Shown here: in pieces, positions 1 to 26,052 of the stretch
Layout: every line of letters starts with the position of its first letter
How positions within the stretch are numbered: the stretch's first letter is position 1
Origin: Glandiceps talaboti
Lineage: Eukaryota > Hemichordata > Enteropneusta > Spengelidae
DNA: 64,000 nt
Reading direction: 5' to 3'
Assembly (NCBI RefSeq): GCF_964340395.1
Contig: NC_135562.1
Location: forward strand, 9,035,134-9,099,133
The notes under the pieces: generated by a model
What the model saw: only the letters and a program-made list of their open reading frames with translations
Database searches by the model: none
What the model was told of the DNA's origin: nothing
Translations under genes and position numbers: made by a program

Positions 1-184
1 AATTTCAGACAACATTCGAAATTCAGCTGTCGCATCGACACTTTGGAGTACGTTGCAGTCATCATATCTCTCTGTCCCTTGGCCCGTCTATGTCTCTATT
101 TATCTGTATACCTGCTGGTTTGTACTCTTCTTGACTGTCTACGTTATACGTCCGTTCTTCTTTCTGACAGTCCCTCCGCCCGTT

Positions 185-223
<39 letters not shown>

Positions 224-315
224 GCCTTTCTGCCTTCTTGCCTGCCTGCTCGCCTGCCTGTTTGTCTGAGTATGCCTGCCTGCCAGACATATGGCAATCA
301 GTTTGCCTGTATCTG

Positions 316-386
<71 letters not shown>

Positions 387-511
387 GAATCTATACGTCA
401 CTTCTATCCACGACATTTCCTCTATTTCTCTTTCACGACCAAAATACTAGTTTACTGATGATAAACCACAATCATGCAATCCCATCATATTCTTGTATGT
501 CAATACTTTAC
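1..511 (-). other. Intron after gene 1 exon 13 (open at left edge)
   Basis: Apart from the microsatellites at 186-390 nothing is recognisable. I looked for the HRD-loop exon on the minus strand and did not find it. Confidence 0.8.
186..390 (+). repeat. (TCTG)n and (TATC)n microsatellites
   Basis: TCTG repeats (about 186-224) and TATC repeats (about 314-388) are separated by degenerate CTGC-rich sequence. They lie in the intron after gene 1 exon 13 and produce false Cys/Leu- and Tyr/Leu/Ser-rich reading frames. Confidence 0.97.
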
Positions 512-13360
<12,849 letters not shown>

Positions 13361-14774
13361 CGCAAACGGTGAAAGGTTAGTTTTTAACTCGCCCATCCAC
13401 GACAAGCTTAAACCACACCAGTTGTATCACCGAAAAATAAAGTCTTCCCGGCTATATCTGTGTAAAATGACTCCACGGCATGTTTGTTTCTATCATCAGA
13501 AACTTCCAGTTACTTAGTTGATACTTTTGCTGTTGAAGTATACATCCATTTTAGTGAAAGTAACGATTCCGTTTTTAACGAATTACGCAAACGACATAGA
13601 TGACAATAACAAAGATGGCGACAGTCTTCAAATTTGCATATATTTGCATGGATCAATTTCTAACCCACCACCTGGAGATGTTCTCAGAGGGCCGACACTT
13701 GAGCTTTGCTAGCGATATACATATGTATCCGGACGTGCTATCGATTTGAATGAGGGTGACGACAAGCCATTGTTCTTTAATAGGTTGTAATCGTTAGAAG
13801 TGTTAGCATGCCATTTCACTTGTAGACACAGACATTGTCCTCATAATTGTTCTTATTTTTCTTAATTCATAACTTTAATTGGATGAAGTACTAAATTTAT
13901 AACTGTACAATATTTCTTGTTCCTTTTCGACTGTGTGCGACTCTTTACCTTGAATGATCGATATAACGATTGATTATAATTTTAAACCCAGTGATGAAAA
14001 ATGGTTTCGTACAAATACTATTTTGTGCTAAATGTACATATGCTGGTTACCATAGTAATATCTTAACGAGTTATATCACAAAATTAAGTCTAAAATTATG
14101 TCTCTTTTTTTCAAATTCCCTGAAATATGTTAATGATGTTAGATGGTACCGTGACGAATGCCTTGTTTCTGCCGAGGATGAAGTGCTCAAGCTAAGGTTC
14201 AAGGTCATCTCCCATGTACCAAAAACTTTAAAACCTACATAACCACAGTGGATTTCACAATACCGTGCAGCTTTTCTGTTTGATACAACCACGCCGGAAC
14301 CAATAAGAAACTACCTATGCCATACTTTAATAGCAAGGTCGACATTTAGTTTAAATGAAAAAAAAAATTATATATTGCAACTCCATGCAGACATTTGGGC
14401 GCCAATGTTTTCCTTAGTATCAAGCGTTCAATATGGGCGCGATTTGCGGTGTTCATTTCATGTCTGTATGGTGGCATGTGTAGTTCATTTCATGATCACT
14501 TAGACAGAATGTAGCAAAAAGCTGTACTCATTCAATCTTGCCATCTTAGAGTGTAGCATGTCCAGTTATTGGTTTCTGCATGGTTGTATCAAACAGAAAA
14601 GCTACACGATATTGTGAAATTCACTGTATTAGTCATATATCTGCAACGCAAATTAGGTGATAGCGATATCAAGCCAGACTGAAAACCTTAAAAGACCCCA
14701 CAAGGGCCACAACTCAGAACTTGCTACAGTCAATATACATTTTCTAGTAATCTAATTTTCATTCCCTACGCTTA
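13361..14774. other. Region upstream of gene 1
   Basis: It should contain the gene 1 5' UTR and promoter. I see no TATA box or other decisive element. The word AACAAAGATGGCGACAG at 13610 resembles a YY1 site but is unsupported. Confidence 0.5.
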
Positions 14775-15131
14775 ACTTTCAACGCATAGCAGTACTGACA
14801 ACAATTCTTGGTATTACACTGCATGACAGGATCCGAAATGTCAAAGCGACAAGAGACCTAAAGATAGACAGATCCATCATAGACATAATATGCAAATGAA
14901 GAATGACGTGGTTTGGGCATATCAATCGCCTCCCTAATTCCAGTTTCGTGCATCAAGCCGATACAAATCTGAATTTTCTAAACGTCGACTAAAAGGAGGC
15001 CGTCCCCCTAAACGTTGGTCCGACAAAATTAAGAAATACACTGGTCTACCATTGCTTAACTGCAGAGAAAATATCAGGAGATCGTGGGTAATGGAGAAGT
15101 TGTACATATAAGAATGTGGCGAAGCTCTCAA
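14775..15131 (+). mobile_element. Degenerate LINE fragment (reverse transcriptase C-terminal region)
   Basis: Conceptual reading across frames gives LTTILGITLHDRIRNVKATR, RMTWFGHINRLPNSSF and GGRPPKRWSDKIKKYTG. This matches the familiar ILGI...DRIRN / WFGHxxR / GRPxxRW end of non-LTR retrotransposon polymerases. Stops and a frameshift show it is dead. It lies upstream of gene 1. Confidence 0.78.
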
Positions 15132-15496
15132 GTGAGGTATGCAACTAAGTCAAATCAAATATTAAGTTAGTAAGTCATAGCAGTACTGTTGCAAAGTTTT
15201 ATAGCGTTAAGGATTCCGTTCTCAAATAGTCTGCGCAAGAGTTGTGATCAGATGCATTCACCATTTAGACCCGACTAGTACTTTTATCTATATGTTACAG
15301 TTCGTGTATCACTTGGAGACACCTTTTGCTCTTTATAGACATTCTATTTTTGTAATTTTACAATGTACGTCTCCGGGAAACTTTCAAAAACACACGTGAT
15401 TGCTACAGGTCCTTCATTACACCCAAAACACCTTACTACTAAGGGACGGGTTTGCTTTTTGCCTCAAACGTCTAAAATAATTCAGACGTCATGATG

Positions 15497-15509
15497 GTTG
15501 CATAGCAAC
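15497..15509. promoter_or_regulatory. X-box-like (RFX) palindrome
   Basis: GTTGCATAGCAAC is a perfect 5-bp inverted repeat with a 3-base spacer and fits the RFX X-box consensus. It lies 2.1 kb upstream of the gene 1 start codon. Related words GTTGCCATGACAAT (13037, just inside intron 1) and GTTGCCATGGCAAT (27412) also occur. Function is only inferred from the motif. Confidence 0.2.
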
Positions 15510-15655
15510 GATTTCATAGCTGGCAAACATTAATAATAAGAGTCGTGATATGGTAGATGTGATGTTTGGAAAAATTGAAAATATCATTTTTAGCGGGACC
15601 GTTTATCGTATTGTAACTTCTTCAGTGTATTCAGAATGAACACACAGAAGTTCGC

Positions 15656-16075
<420 letters not shown>

Positions 16076-16687
16076 CAACTCCATTGCTGTAGAAATCACT
16101 CAACAAATCTGAAACAGGTGTATATGGACAACAATAACCTTTTTTAATTTGTTTTAGATCGGTTCCAAATGTACATTGAAAACTGGTGAAAAGTCAGCTT
16201 CATGTGATTTGTATACAGTCAAGTGTGTATAGTTATTTATAAAGGTGTAATGCGAACAGAAAATTGTATTAATCTTCCAGGTGTCCTTGATTCCTGTATT
16301 TCATAGATAATAAAAACGCGAATACTTTAGTTTATATTTTGAAATGACAGAGAAGGTAAAGGAACATAAACAAAGGCTGCTTTTCAACTTCTAAGTCTAT
16401 CGCCATAGAAAGTCAAAAATTTCATTAAAATGGTGTTATAAGTTTACCATTTAATATGGCTCACCCCGTAGCAACTTGAATGACCACTGGCAATTCTTTG
16501 TGCGCTTAATTAAAGTGTACTCTATCGGCAAATATCTTCAATTGTCATTTTTTTTTAAATTGCCGATAGGGATGTATGTAATCTTTGCAACGATACTACA
16601 CTACAAAAACAAATGAGTTACAGTGAGTTGGGATTATACAACATGACCTGATACAACACTCAGTCTGTAAGGATAAATATGAAAGAT

Positions 16688-16694
16688 GTATGTC

Positions 16695-16726
<32 letters not shown>

Positions 16727-17025
16727 TGTATGTATGTATGTATGTATGTATGTGTGTATGCATGTATGCATGCATGTATGCATGTATGTATGTATGTATG
16801 TATGTATGTATGTATGTATGTATGTATGTATGTATGCATGCATGCATGCATGCATGCATGCATGCATGTATGTATGTATGTATGTATGTATGTATGTATG
16901 AATGTGTGTGTGTATGCCATGGATGCATGCATGCATGCATGCATGCATGTATGTATGTATGTATGTATGTATGTATGTATGTATGTATGTATGTATGTAT
17001 GTATGTATGTATGTGTGTGTATATA

Positions 17026-17080
<55 letters not shown>

Positions 17081-17090
17081 CATGGATGCA
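16688..17090 (+). repeat. (TATG)n/(CATG)n/(TG)n compound array
   Basis: TATG repeats alternate with CATG blocks and end in (TG)n. The phrase GTGTGTATGCCATGGATGCA occurs near 16909, and a related phrase near 17075, hinting at internal duplication. Confidence 0.97.
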
Positions 17091-17725
17091 TGGATGAAAA
17101 TCTTCAAAAGTCTTCTCTTTTGAAATGTAAATTAGAAAGTTTTAAATATTAAGCATGATATTTATCGGCTCGGTTTAAAAACTTGGAGAAATCGCCACAA
17201 GGAGGCGCTGTTCATGCTGATCACGTTGGGTTACTTCGTAAGATCGGCTTTAAAAACCACACCAGCAGTGAAAGCTGCTCTCATTCAAATGCGACGTGAT
17301 CGAAGTTGTTTTCCCTTTTTTATATCCACTCACGAAGATGATCTGACGAGGAAAGCGAGCACTGAAGTTTGAAGATAAAGATCTCAGGTGACGAGGCAGT
17401 AGAAGTAAGGAAAATATTATTTATCGAGTACTGTGAAATACCATAATTTTTTTATTTTTTAGTTTCTTCGATTGTTTTTATTTCGTTTTAATCATTTTGC
17501 TTATTACTCTATGAGTGTACATTAAACATTTTTTTCACGGTGGATCACTCGGACAAATAATTTATTTTAAATATTTGCTTTATTGCATGTTTTCCCACTT
17601 TCTTCCTTTATTTAAACGTAGATTTATAATTTTAGACACAAACCAAAGGCAAATATTGTCTCCAAGGGTCCATATTTTTTCACTTACATCAGTTACTAGA
17701 AAAGATATATATATGATGTTCACCC

Positions 17726-18232
17726 TTGAACAAGAGGGGCGACTTGCGAATTGAAGGGGTGAAATATTTCCAGGGTGGGGATCTCGAATGGATCGACACC
17801 TCAAGACACCTCAAAATTCACAAATCAAAACAAAGTCCACGAGTTTGTTTATACGATTATACGCGCATTGAGCCATGTTCTTTTTTCAGGCGAGGGAATT
17901 TCCAGGTAAGTAAACGTTACCGACAAAGAAAATATCCATCTATCCATTCATTCAGATCAAAAGCTAGGATGTCAGGAGTATATGCAATACTCGGTTTAAC
18001 AGCATATGTTTTGCCTTCTCTCGAAACGATCGCTTGGACAATAACCTCTGCTGTGGAAGAATTTGTACAGCCTCAAAAGGAAAACACATCTTTTATCCTG
18101 CTCAGCAAATGTATTTATTATATTTCATATTATGACATTACTACATTCTCTACATGTATAGAGGAGTTGCGGGGAAGTTTTCATAGTACTCCCCACTGGC
18201 AGTTAGATTTTCATCCGATGCATAATATTTAA
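17726..18232 (+). CDS. 168-codon ORF of unknown status
   Basis: This is the longest non-repetitive open frame in the 26-kb intergenic region. The product shows no signal peptide, domain or recognisable motif. The 3' half is moderately hydrophobic (YAILGLTAYVLPSLETIA). Chance is likely in AT-rich DNA, but a single-exon or degraded gene is not excluded. Confidence 0.1.
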   Translation: MNKRGDLRIEGVKYFQGGDLEWIDTSRHLKIHKSKQSPRVCLYDYTRIEPCSFFRRGNFQVSKRYRQRKYPSIHSFRSKARMSGVYAILGLTAYVLPSLETIAWTITSAVEEFVQPQKENTSFILLSKCIYYISYYDITTFSTCIEELRGSFHSTPHWQLDFHPMHNI

Positions 18233-19649
18233 CAAATATTCTACTCTGACGATAGACAAGCTAGAACGAGAGTAATATAATGGAATATTTTTGATATGGC
18301 TGCATACTGTTGATTCTTATATTGCCGTCAATCTTGACGGGTTTGGGTTTGCCGGCAACAAAACCCTTACAATTAAAAAAGTAAAAGCAATAACATAGTT
18401 ATTCTTGAACAGTCAAAAGACAAGTCCGTCAATTAATCGTTTTGATAATTTGTTTCTCAAATTTAAGTCACTTCGAGTATATCGTTGAGATAATTACGTC
18501 AGTTGATTAAAAAGACAGAAAAATGACGTTATCCGAGGACGACTTCTACTAATTAGAAGTCGTGAAGTTTATCAGCAAAGTGTTTAATGAATCTAACCTA
18601 TGCAGATAATCGATTTTAATCAAGGTGTGAAGGCAAATATATAATAAATCTTGTAACTGAGAAGAGAAAGTAAATACCGGGGTCAGGGACGTGCATAATA
18701 CGGCGCATTTGGTTTCCAATGTAGGCAGATTGTCAGTCTGCTGTATGCCATCGATACTGTGAACGGACAAACAGTGTTGTTGTTAAGTGGTTGCCTCGGT
18801 GTCACATCAAATTACTACATGAAAAGATCCTTTGATTTTTCACCTTAATTTGAAATTTCTTTTTTGAAATTTCGTCCCGTTTTGTGAATCGAATAAACGG
18901 ACTTTGGCTTTGAATCCAAGCAGGCCACGTACACGTTTCATGATTCCACGTACATTTAATTAAATCTATGCATGATCAAGGTCCATAGTAGATGGATCCA
19001 CATAGACACGTAGCATTCTTTTTTTTTTAATTTACCGTTCCAAATAGTGGTGTCCTGGCCTATTGATTCTTGGAACCATGAACAATATATTCTGCATTCC
19101 ATGATTCTTGAGTCATACATAATCATCACCATTATTCAACACTTTTTGCCAGTTAGCATATGACAGTCAATATATATTGACCATAAGGAAATCATGTTCT
19201 GCTTAAATTAATACTATTCCTAAAAAATGATCAAATATTTTATATTTTAACATTATGTTGCAGAAAGGGTTTCCAGGCTTCCACCTTTCTACATAATGTA
19301 CTTGAATAAGCAGACGCATAAAACATCTAAGCTGCTCTAATTAGCTTCAACTGGAACTGTTTTGTTAGATATAATGATTTAATAGGCCATTGCAGACTGC
19401 AAACAGGAAATTGAGAATACAGCGCCCTCGCTCAAATTGGGGGTATCATCACCTCATAGTACCATTTCTTAAGAGCTTTGTTCCTTGTATTTTGTAGACG
19501 TGTAAATCAGGGATGTTTTTTGCATTGTTCAGACATCAAGGAAAGCAGCAGTGCTCTATGATTAACTAAGTAACATATACCGTGTATACCCCCAAGATAC
19601 ACACAAACAGGAATTAGAGCGCCACCATGGCAAATTTTGGAAAGGCCAA

Positions 19650-19990
19650 TTGGAATATCACACCATCTGAATGGTGTATTGACTCACCTTTGCATAAATG
19701 TATTTGTGTAACTGTACACATACAAATGTAGTATGGTATTATAAATCCAATCAAATTGATTTTTGGGTCCGTACCCCAAATCAGCGCCCTCAACGGTGAT
19801 CACGATTTCAAAGTATAATTGTACTACGTGTGGATAAATTTGACCTCTAATGAACATGTGCAATGTCTAAGTATTGGTATTTTAACAATTATTAGTGAAT
19901 ATTAGCATCTGTCTGACTGAACAAAATATTCAAGCTGCAGCTTAATTGTGAAGGGTATGTCACAATTGAAGACAGAGTTTCTATGTTTAT
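19650..19990 (+). repeat. Dispersed repeat family C, copy 1
   Basis: It shares with 42940-43265, in the same orientation, the order TAAATGTATTTGT, then AATC-CAGTCA-like, CACGATTTCAA, GACCTCTAAT-AACATGT and CAATGTCTAA-TATTG. Identity is perhaps 70-75% by eye. It has no coding potential. Confidence 0.6.
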
Positions 19991-22844
19991 TAGCGAGAAA
20001 TGCTGGGTTCATTTTGTAACCATCATAACATGGCAGTAGCTTTTACTCTTAATGACAGGAGATTTGTTGATTTCAGGGTCAGTCAGTGCCCTTGTCGACA
20101 GCAAATCCGACGTGACAAATCCGTCTTTGACGAGGAAGTGACTAAAACTGTAACGCTTGAGTGATGGCAAGTATATACAATCAATCGATGTCTATGAAAA
20201 TGTACAAAGCTATATGTTTCGAATTCATTGCCGCATTAACTCCCCGTCGAATGAAAACCTTGGCGCCTTTGTTGTCGATTAAATCCAACTCAGAAACACG
20301 GCAGCGATGAAAAGACATTCTACGGCTCTTCAAATCAACACCCCCGTGATTGTACTAATACATCACGTGCTGTTAGTATGTGGTCGCCGCCATTGAACTG
20401 TTGATGAAGAATAAAATCACCGGCAAATGATGTCCAAAAGAAACGAGATACATCAATAATATCTTTACCATTATCAACATCCTTTTCAATTTAGTGAAGA
20501 CGATTTTCTAATAGTACGTTGCGTTGACTGAATGTAAGGACGATCGCACAATTTCACACAAGCTCAATAAAAGAATTTAGTAGGGGGATAGGGGGTCTAG
20601 CGTCAATGCGATTGCTGAACTTTGATCATTGTCGCACTTCTAACTAAATTTACGTTCAAATCTTCAACGATAACAGGTTCTGTATTTACTAATGGGATTT
20701 TGATAGATTGATAAAAGTTACTTCTAATATGACATACAGTGGCAGGTTTTTTACATTGCATTTTTTTGACATAACTGCCGTAGTGAAGTACATTTTCTTT
20801 ACAATGAACAATGTACGCATAAATGCATTATGTCGTTTAGTGTATTTCTCAATGAGCTCTCTGTGAACTAATACAGGACTCACTAAACAATTAACAGAGT
20901 AAAGTCAGTTTTCCATGAACCATTGCAAATATTCCCGCCCCCAGTTAAAAGTGGACACTTTTTAGATTTGACGACACAACTATATTTTAAGAAATACACA
21001 TAAAGTTTGCAATGTTTTATCTTTGATCATCATCAACAGTACTAGTGTGCTATGATAATGATGAATTTGATTTTGCGAAATTTATCTAAAAGCAAAATTT
21101 ATATTCCCTAAATAACCTCCTGTTCTGTACATCGGAGGGTTTTTATTCTGTTAGCGAGTACATGGTTCACACAAAGTCCAAGACAAGAGTAAATATTCAA
21201 ATAAACTAACGCACAAATCAACAAACTAACAACGCTTTATATGCGTTTGTATCTGTACGAGAGACTTATAGAACACTGGTTGTTCTCTAACATACCAATT
21301 TTTATATAAGTGTATTCGGAAACTAATAGATGACTGAATCTCGTTTCGGGTTCCATCAAGTATGGAAAAAAAACACCGTACTGCAAAAGGTGCAAGTTAT
21401 ACAAATTTCTAACTCTCGTAACCTCATGCCCAGAAAAGATGTCGTTCTATATCTATCCAAATATGGAATCAGTAGTGAAATACGATACAATCATGATACG
21501 AATGGATGCAAATATACCAATATTTGAATGCAACTTCCGTTTTTTTACAAATGTTCTAAGGTAAAATATCAGTTTTCTCAGTAGTGCCGGCTCAGGTGCG
21601 CAGCGTGTCGTGTCGCGGCAAACTTCGTATTCGTCTCCGTAATCCTAAGGCCAACACAGATGTGACTATTGAATTAACTAGCTCGGTAGAAGGGATTGAT
21701 TGAACCATAAAGTTGGTGAATGCAATAGCCAAATCCTAGGATAATAATGTTTGGGAAAGGACAGGGAATATCGGAGAAGTAGAAAGACGACCTAGTATCT
21801 TCAAGAAAGTAAATCTTGCCTATCTATTTCCCCCTAGAGACACGGTATTTCAATTATTTTTAAATTCACCACTTTTTATTGTCGTGTCAAGGGGATTTAG
21901 AAATATTCTTATATCGAAAAGTCGAGACAAGTAGTGAATGAGCATATTTTAAGGCGTTATATAGATGTCACTTCAGAATTGCTTGGGAATACACTCAAAT
22001 CATTTACAGAAACAGGGTGACTAGTCCAGAAGATTTGCCAGATGCAATAAAACACTACTACAACTGCAAAAGGCAATTAAATCGAAATATCAATTTAACA
22101 TCAGGTACTTTTCCTTTGCATAATTACGGCTGATACACAGTTAACAACGCTGCAAGAATGTAGTTTCAGCACTTAGGGAATTTGGAGATGAACTTGCTAG
22201 CTACTTAAGCGGGTTGAAATATGATGCTATTCTCAACTTCTTCCGGTGTTATACCAATTTGGTACGCTCTTCTACACCAAACGTATTTCCCAACATCAAA
22301 TACGTTATTATATATGGGCTTTTGAAAAACACGTAATTCCGAACCCAAATCTTTGAAAATGTTGACAATACCTAGCTGTATAACAGCCATTGCCTGACTG
22401 TTTTCAACACATGGACAAAAAGGCGAACGATACATCAATATCTTGAAGTCATACTTATAGAGAGCAAAGTCATAAATATTACCTCAGTGCTTTGAGTTCT
22501 GAAATTGTGTGGTTTCCGCCAGCAATACTTAATAGCGTGTTGCCAGGAAAAGACATGTGGCGTTATAATCTAGGTAGTTTATTTTTTCATTTGAGAAAAG
22601 TATTTTATGATTTGAAGAGGTTCAACACAAAAAAACCCAGAAACTATGTTAACAGGAGGTCGTTTCATTTCCTCACGTTGCAATAAAGAAGCTAACATCT
22701 TTTCTATGTTCAGTAAAAACTATCGCAGCACGAAGTCCAAGCTACTAGATTGGTACAACACCGATGAATAACTACAATTTACTGTCGCTATTTTAAGTTC
22801 AGTTCCAACATACGAACACTGACAGACAAAATGATGCCATACTT
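19991..22844. other. Intergenic, nothing recognised
   Basis: Short frames occur on both strands (the longest is 77 codons at 22205-22438, minus). None has a motif, a signal peptide or convincing splice context. Confidence 0.6.
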
Positions 22845-23210
22845 TCGAACAGGACAGCATGGATTTCAGGTTACAAATAGCCATGCTATACTGTAGAACA
22901 GGACAGTGTGGATACCACGCTACGGGATAGCCATGCTATATTGTAATAATGGAGGAAGGGTAGTCCGAACAATGTCAATATTACATCAAGTGTATGGTAT
23001 TTCGTTTACCAGATAGCCAACTATGGGTTGTTAGATTACGTTAAATTTTAGTTAGATTCCACGCTACAAATAGCCATGCTATACTGTAGAACAGGACAGT
23101 ATGGATTCCAAGCTATAAATAACCATACTACACTGTAGAACAGGACAGTAACAGTATGGCATCAAAGGTAACAAATAGCCACGCTATACAGTACTGTAGA
23201 ACAGGACAGA
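22845..23210. repeat. Degenerate ~49-bp repeat cluster
   Basis: GAACAGGACAG recurs at about 22847, 22896, 23090, 23138 and 23199. Each copy is linked to AATAGCCATGCTATACTGTA or a variant. Two blocks (22845-22945, 23055-23210) are separated by about 110 bp of unrelated sequence. Confidence 0.8.
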
Positions 23211-23933
23211 GAGATATATCAAAAATGTATATCTGATGGTAATGTATTACATTAATGTGATATGTTATTCTAACATTTTCCTATTCCATTAAAATTTATA
23301 GGGGATATTAGCAATTTAAACTCAATGAACTTTTAAATCAATCAATAAAAAAAACCCGATTTTTTTTACGCTATCAATCATCCTATTTCGTTTTGCACTG
23401 CAAAATAAAGTGGTTGCTAAGGATACCGACAAGCTTTTAATATTATGTACAACATTGTTTGTTATGTCGTCTTCAAAGACATTTCCCGTAAATCTAAGTG
23501 CTAGAGACATATGTTAATATTATTTATGACTGGAAAGTAAATGTATGTCTAAGTAACCATAAATCTAATGTGTTTTCATATCTTTACGTACCATTGTGAA
23601 ATTCACTGTGCAGTGGTTTATTATAGTGGAACAAAGGCAAACAGATTTGATGTTAGTAGCACATCTCTAAGCTTAGGGGACCCGGAAAAGTTGTTTTAAA
23701 AACCGTGCATCGTGCGACCTATGAAAATGAAGTAGTGTAAATTGACAAATGTGGATTTGAAGAGGGTTGCTATACATTTGGAGGAGGCACTATGGCAAAT
23801 AAACAATTTAGAAACTTGACACTTTTTGAAATATCACCACGTAAATGTTAAGGCCAGCTGAAAGAACAAAAAAAGAATCTCCTGTGGTTGTTTATGTCTC
23901 CATGATAAATCGACACACTAAAAAACTTATATA

Positions 23934-24293
23934 AAGCAGAAGAAATCAATATTTGCAGGAACAATAGTCAGAACGGATACAACTGATGCTTGAGCCTTTC
24001 TTGCAGAATGGATTAATATATATTGTAATATTGTAACAATTGTTGCACGTGTCTGCATGCTGTGTAGTGTTCACGTAGTGTACTATCATGCAGCATGTTT
24101 TGTTTTGTCCATCAAAACAATGACACGGACGCATGCTGTCTTTCACGTAGTCCTTGCCAGCTTTTGCAAGAGACAGCCAATGCAAAAACTGTATTACATA
24201 TGTAAATCACCCTCTGCAGGAGACAGACACATACAACAATATTGTTTCTGTTCTGACCTTTGTTCCTGCACAGCTTATTTTCTTCTGCTGTAA
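23934..24293. repeat. Foldback element, about 360 bp, with about 50-bp imperfect inverted ends
   Basis: The left end AGCAGAAGAAA...GCAGGAACAA.AGTCAGAAC (23935-23980) recurs as its reverse complement at 24246-24293, about 80% alike. Internal words (TGCAGA, GCATGCTGT, TTCACGTAGT) also repeat, so the whole segment folds as a long imperfect hairpin. A 79-residue cysteine-rich frame on the minus strand lies inside and has no ATG at its start. Confidence 0.6.
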
Positions 24294-25822
24294 ATAATGA
24301 ACCAAAATATTAACAAATAACAAAAACGACCTCCTGCATTTTCATACGTGAGTTGAATACTTTGAATGCATACCTGGCAACGACGTTGCAATAAAGAAAT
24401 GAACATTTGTCATTTTAGCATAAAATTTGATTTCTACAGTGTACATTTCTAAGCAGTGCCGAATTCGGATATATTTAGGGAAATTAAGGCATAATGTCCA
24501 AGTGGGAGATCAACAAAAGAAAATCGGAAATCGCAGACTAATGGAAAGGAAACGTCTGTTTATTTTTAATCTTGACAAGCCAAAAGTAGCATATAATTTA
24601 TAAATTTGAAAGGGATTATTCACCATTTTAATATCCTTCTGATGGATTACTTAATATACGATTGCTTACAGAAACAATGTTTACGTAATGTAGGCAAGCG
24701 ATAAAAAGCAAATTTTCATTGAATACACACTAAAAGAACATTAAGTTTTATATTTTTCTTTCTTGTTCTGTATTGCGTTTGATTGGATCAAAGCTTTACT
24801 CGAATGTTCAAATTTTAAAATAGCGAATTTTAAAAAAAATTTAAAGAGAAAACACACCAAAAACTAACTTTCCCCAGAAAATATTCCTCGATTCCGGTCA
24901 CGTCACCTTTGATCCCATCCCCACTTTGAAGTATACTGACACAAAACAGAAACGCAATCATTCTCGGTGAACGTGGTACATGCAGTTACAACAAGAAGGC
25001 CGCATTGTACGATGAATGCACTAATCAAATTTTCTTAGATCTATAACATGTAGTTCTGTTAACGTTGTACACGCAGTTATCAAACTAAGGCCATATGTGC
25101 GCTGAGTACAAAGTTTACATGATTTCTTATTTAGATCCAGAAACGTGTAGTTCATTTTGACGTTCGGAAAATACATAAAGGGACTGTGTCTTTTCATTCG
25201 TTTTTCTATAGCCCAGGAACGTACTACCACTTGACAGTAGACGAGCTACAAATTTTGACATCGAGCTGCAATCAGAAAGCAATGTGAGCGGGTTAGCAAT
25301 CCTTTGCCATTCCTTGCCATTAAAAGGAATTAGGACTCTGGAACTTTGGTATTTTAGAAATACGAATAATTTGAATTCTAATTTGAATTTTCGAAATCTG
25401 CATCAAGTGAGTGACTGCAAATATTAACATTTTTTGGCAGTAGAATGTAAAATACAGATATGGCCAATTTGAGAACGACCAATAAAAACGAATATCTGAT
25501 ATAAACGTTGAAAACAGACACATGGCATATGTTGCTACCCAACTGTAAAATGTCGTGATCAAATGATTATGAATATTATTGTTCGCGTGCATAGCATGTA
25601 CTTCAGGAAAATATATGAATTGAATGAATGTGATAGCTTTCACCATGATGTGCAGAACACAATTCCGAGCTTTATATGAAATTGTTTCCGACGAGAAATG
25701 GTTGGGTGTCCATAGAGAGGTAAAATCTAACCAGGTATCAAATACAGCTTTCGATGATTATTACAAAGTTGAAGTCCATGACTGTAATACAATTACATGC
25801 ATAATGAGTCTGTGTATGTATA

Positions 25823-25823
<1 letters not shown>

Positions 25824-25869
<46 letters not shown>

Positions 25870-26052
25870 TTATCTCTGTTTTTTGTAATATTAGACAAAG
25901 TCCATCATTTTAATATGTAATGGCTCTGATATGTGCGCAAGAAGGTGTGCGCGCGCGTATGAATGTCAGTCTGCCGAAATATTTGTACGTGTATGTATGT
26001 ATGTATGTATGTATGTATGTATGTATGTATGTATGTATGTATGTATGTATGA
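25824..26052 (+). repeat. (GTCT)n and (GTAT)n microsatellites
   Basis: GTCT repeats at about 25824-25868 and GTAT repeats at about 25988-26050, with about 120 bp of ordinary sequence between them. Confidence 0.95.

Larger units (their letters stand above)
16076..19649. other. Intergenic
   Basis: It contains the compound array at 16688-17090 and the 168-codon ORF listed separately. Otherwise I see AT-rich sequence with no support for a gene. Confidence 0.6.

Noticed and set aside
43-450. Possible CRISPR-like or coding repeat at the left edge
   Set aside because: A simple TCTG/TATC microsatellite with no spacers. The window is animal DNA.
1-511. Possible HRD-loop exon of gene 1
   Set aside because: No minus-strand HRDLAARN-like coding found. 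Only microsatellite and ordinary intron sequence is visible.
16679-17152. 157-codon Cys/Met/Tyr/Val frame and its antisense partners
   Set aside because: Translations of TATG/TG repeats. The same applies to the frames at 45206-45753, 47707-48174, 54699-55651 and 62902-63301.
22205-22438. 77-codon minus-strand frame
   Set aside because: No recognisable motif and no partner exons with matching phase.
24057-24293. Plus-strand 78-codon cysteine-containing frame
   Set aside because: It mirrors the minus-strand frame because the segment is an inverted repeat. There is no independent support.
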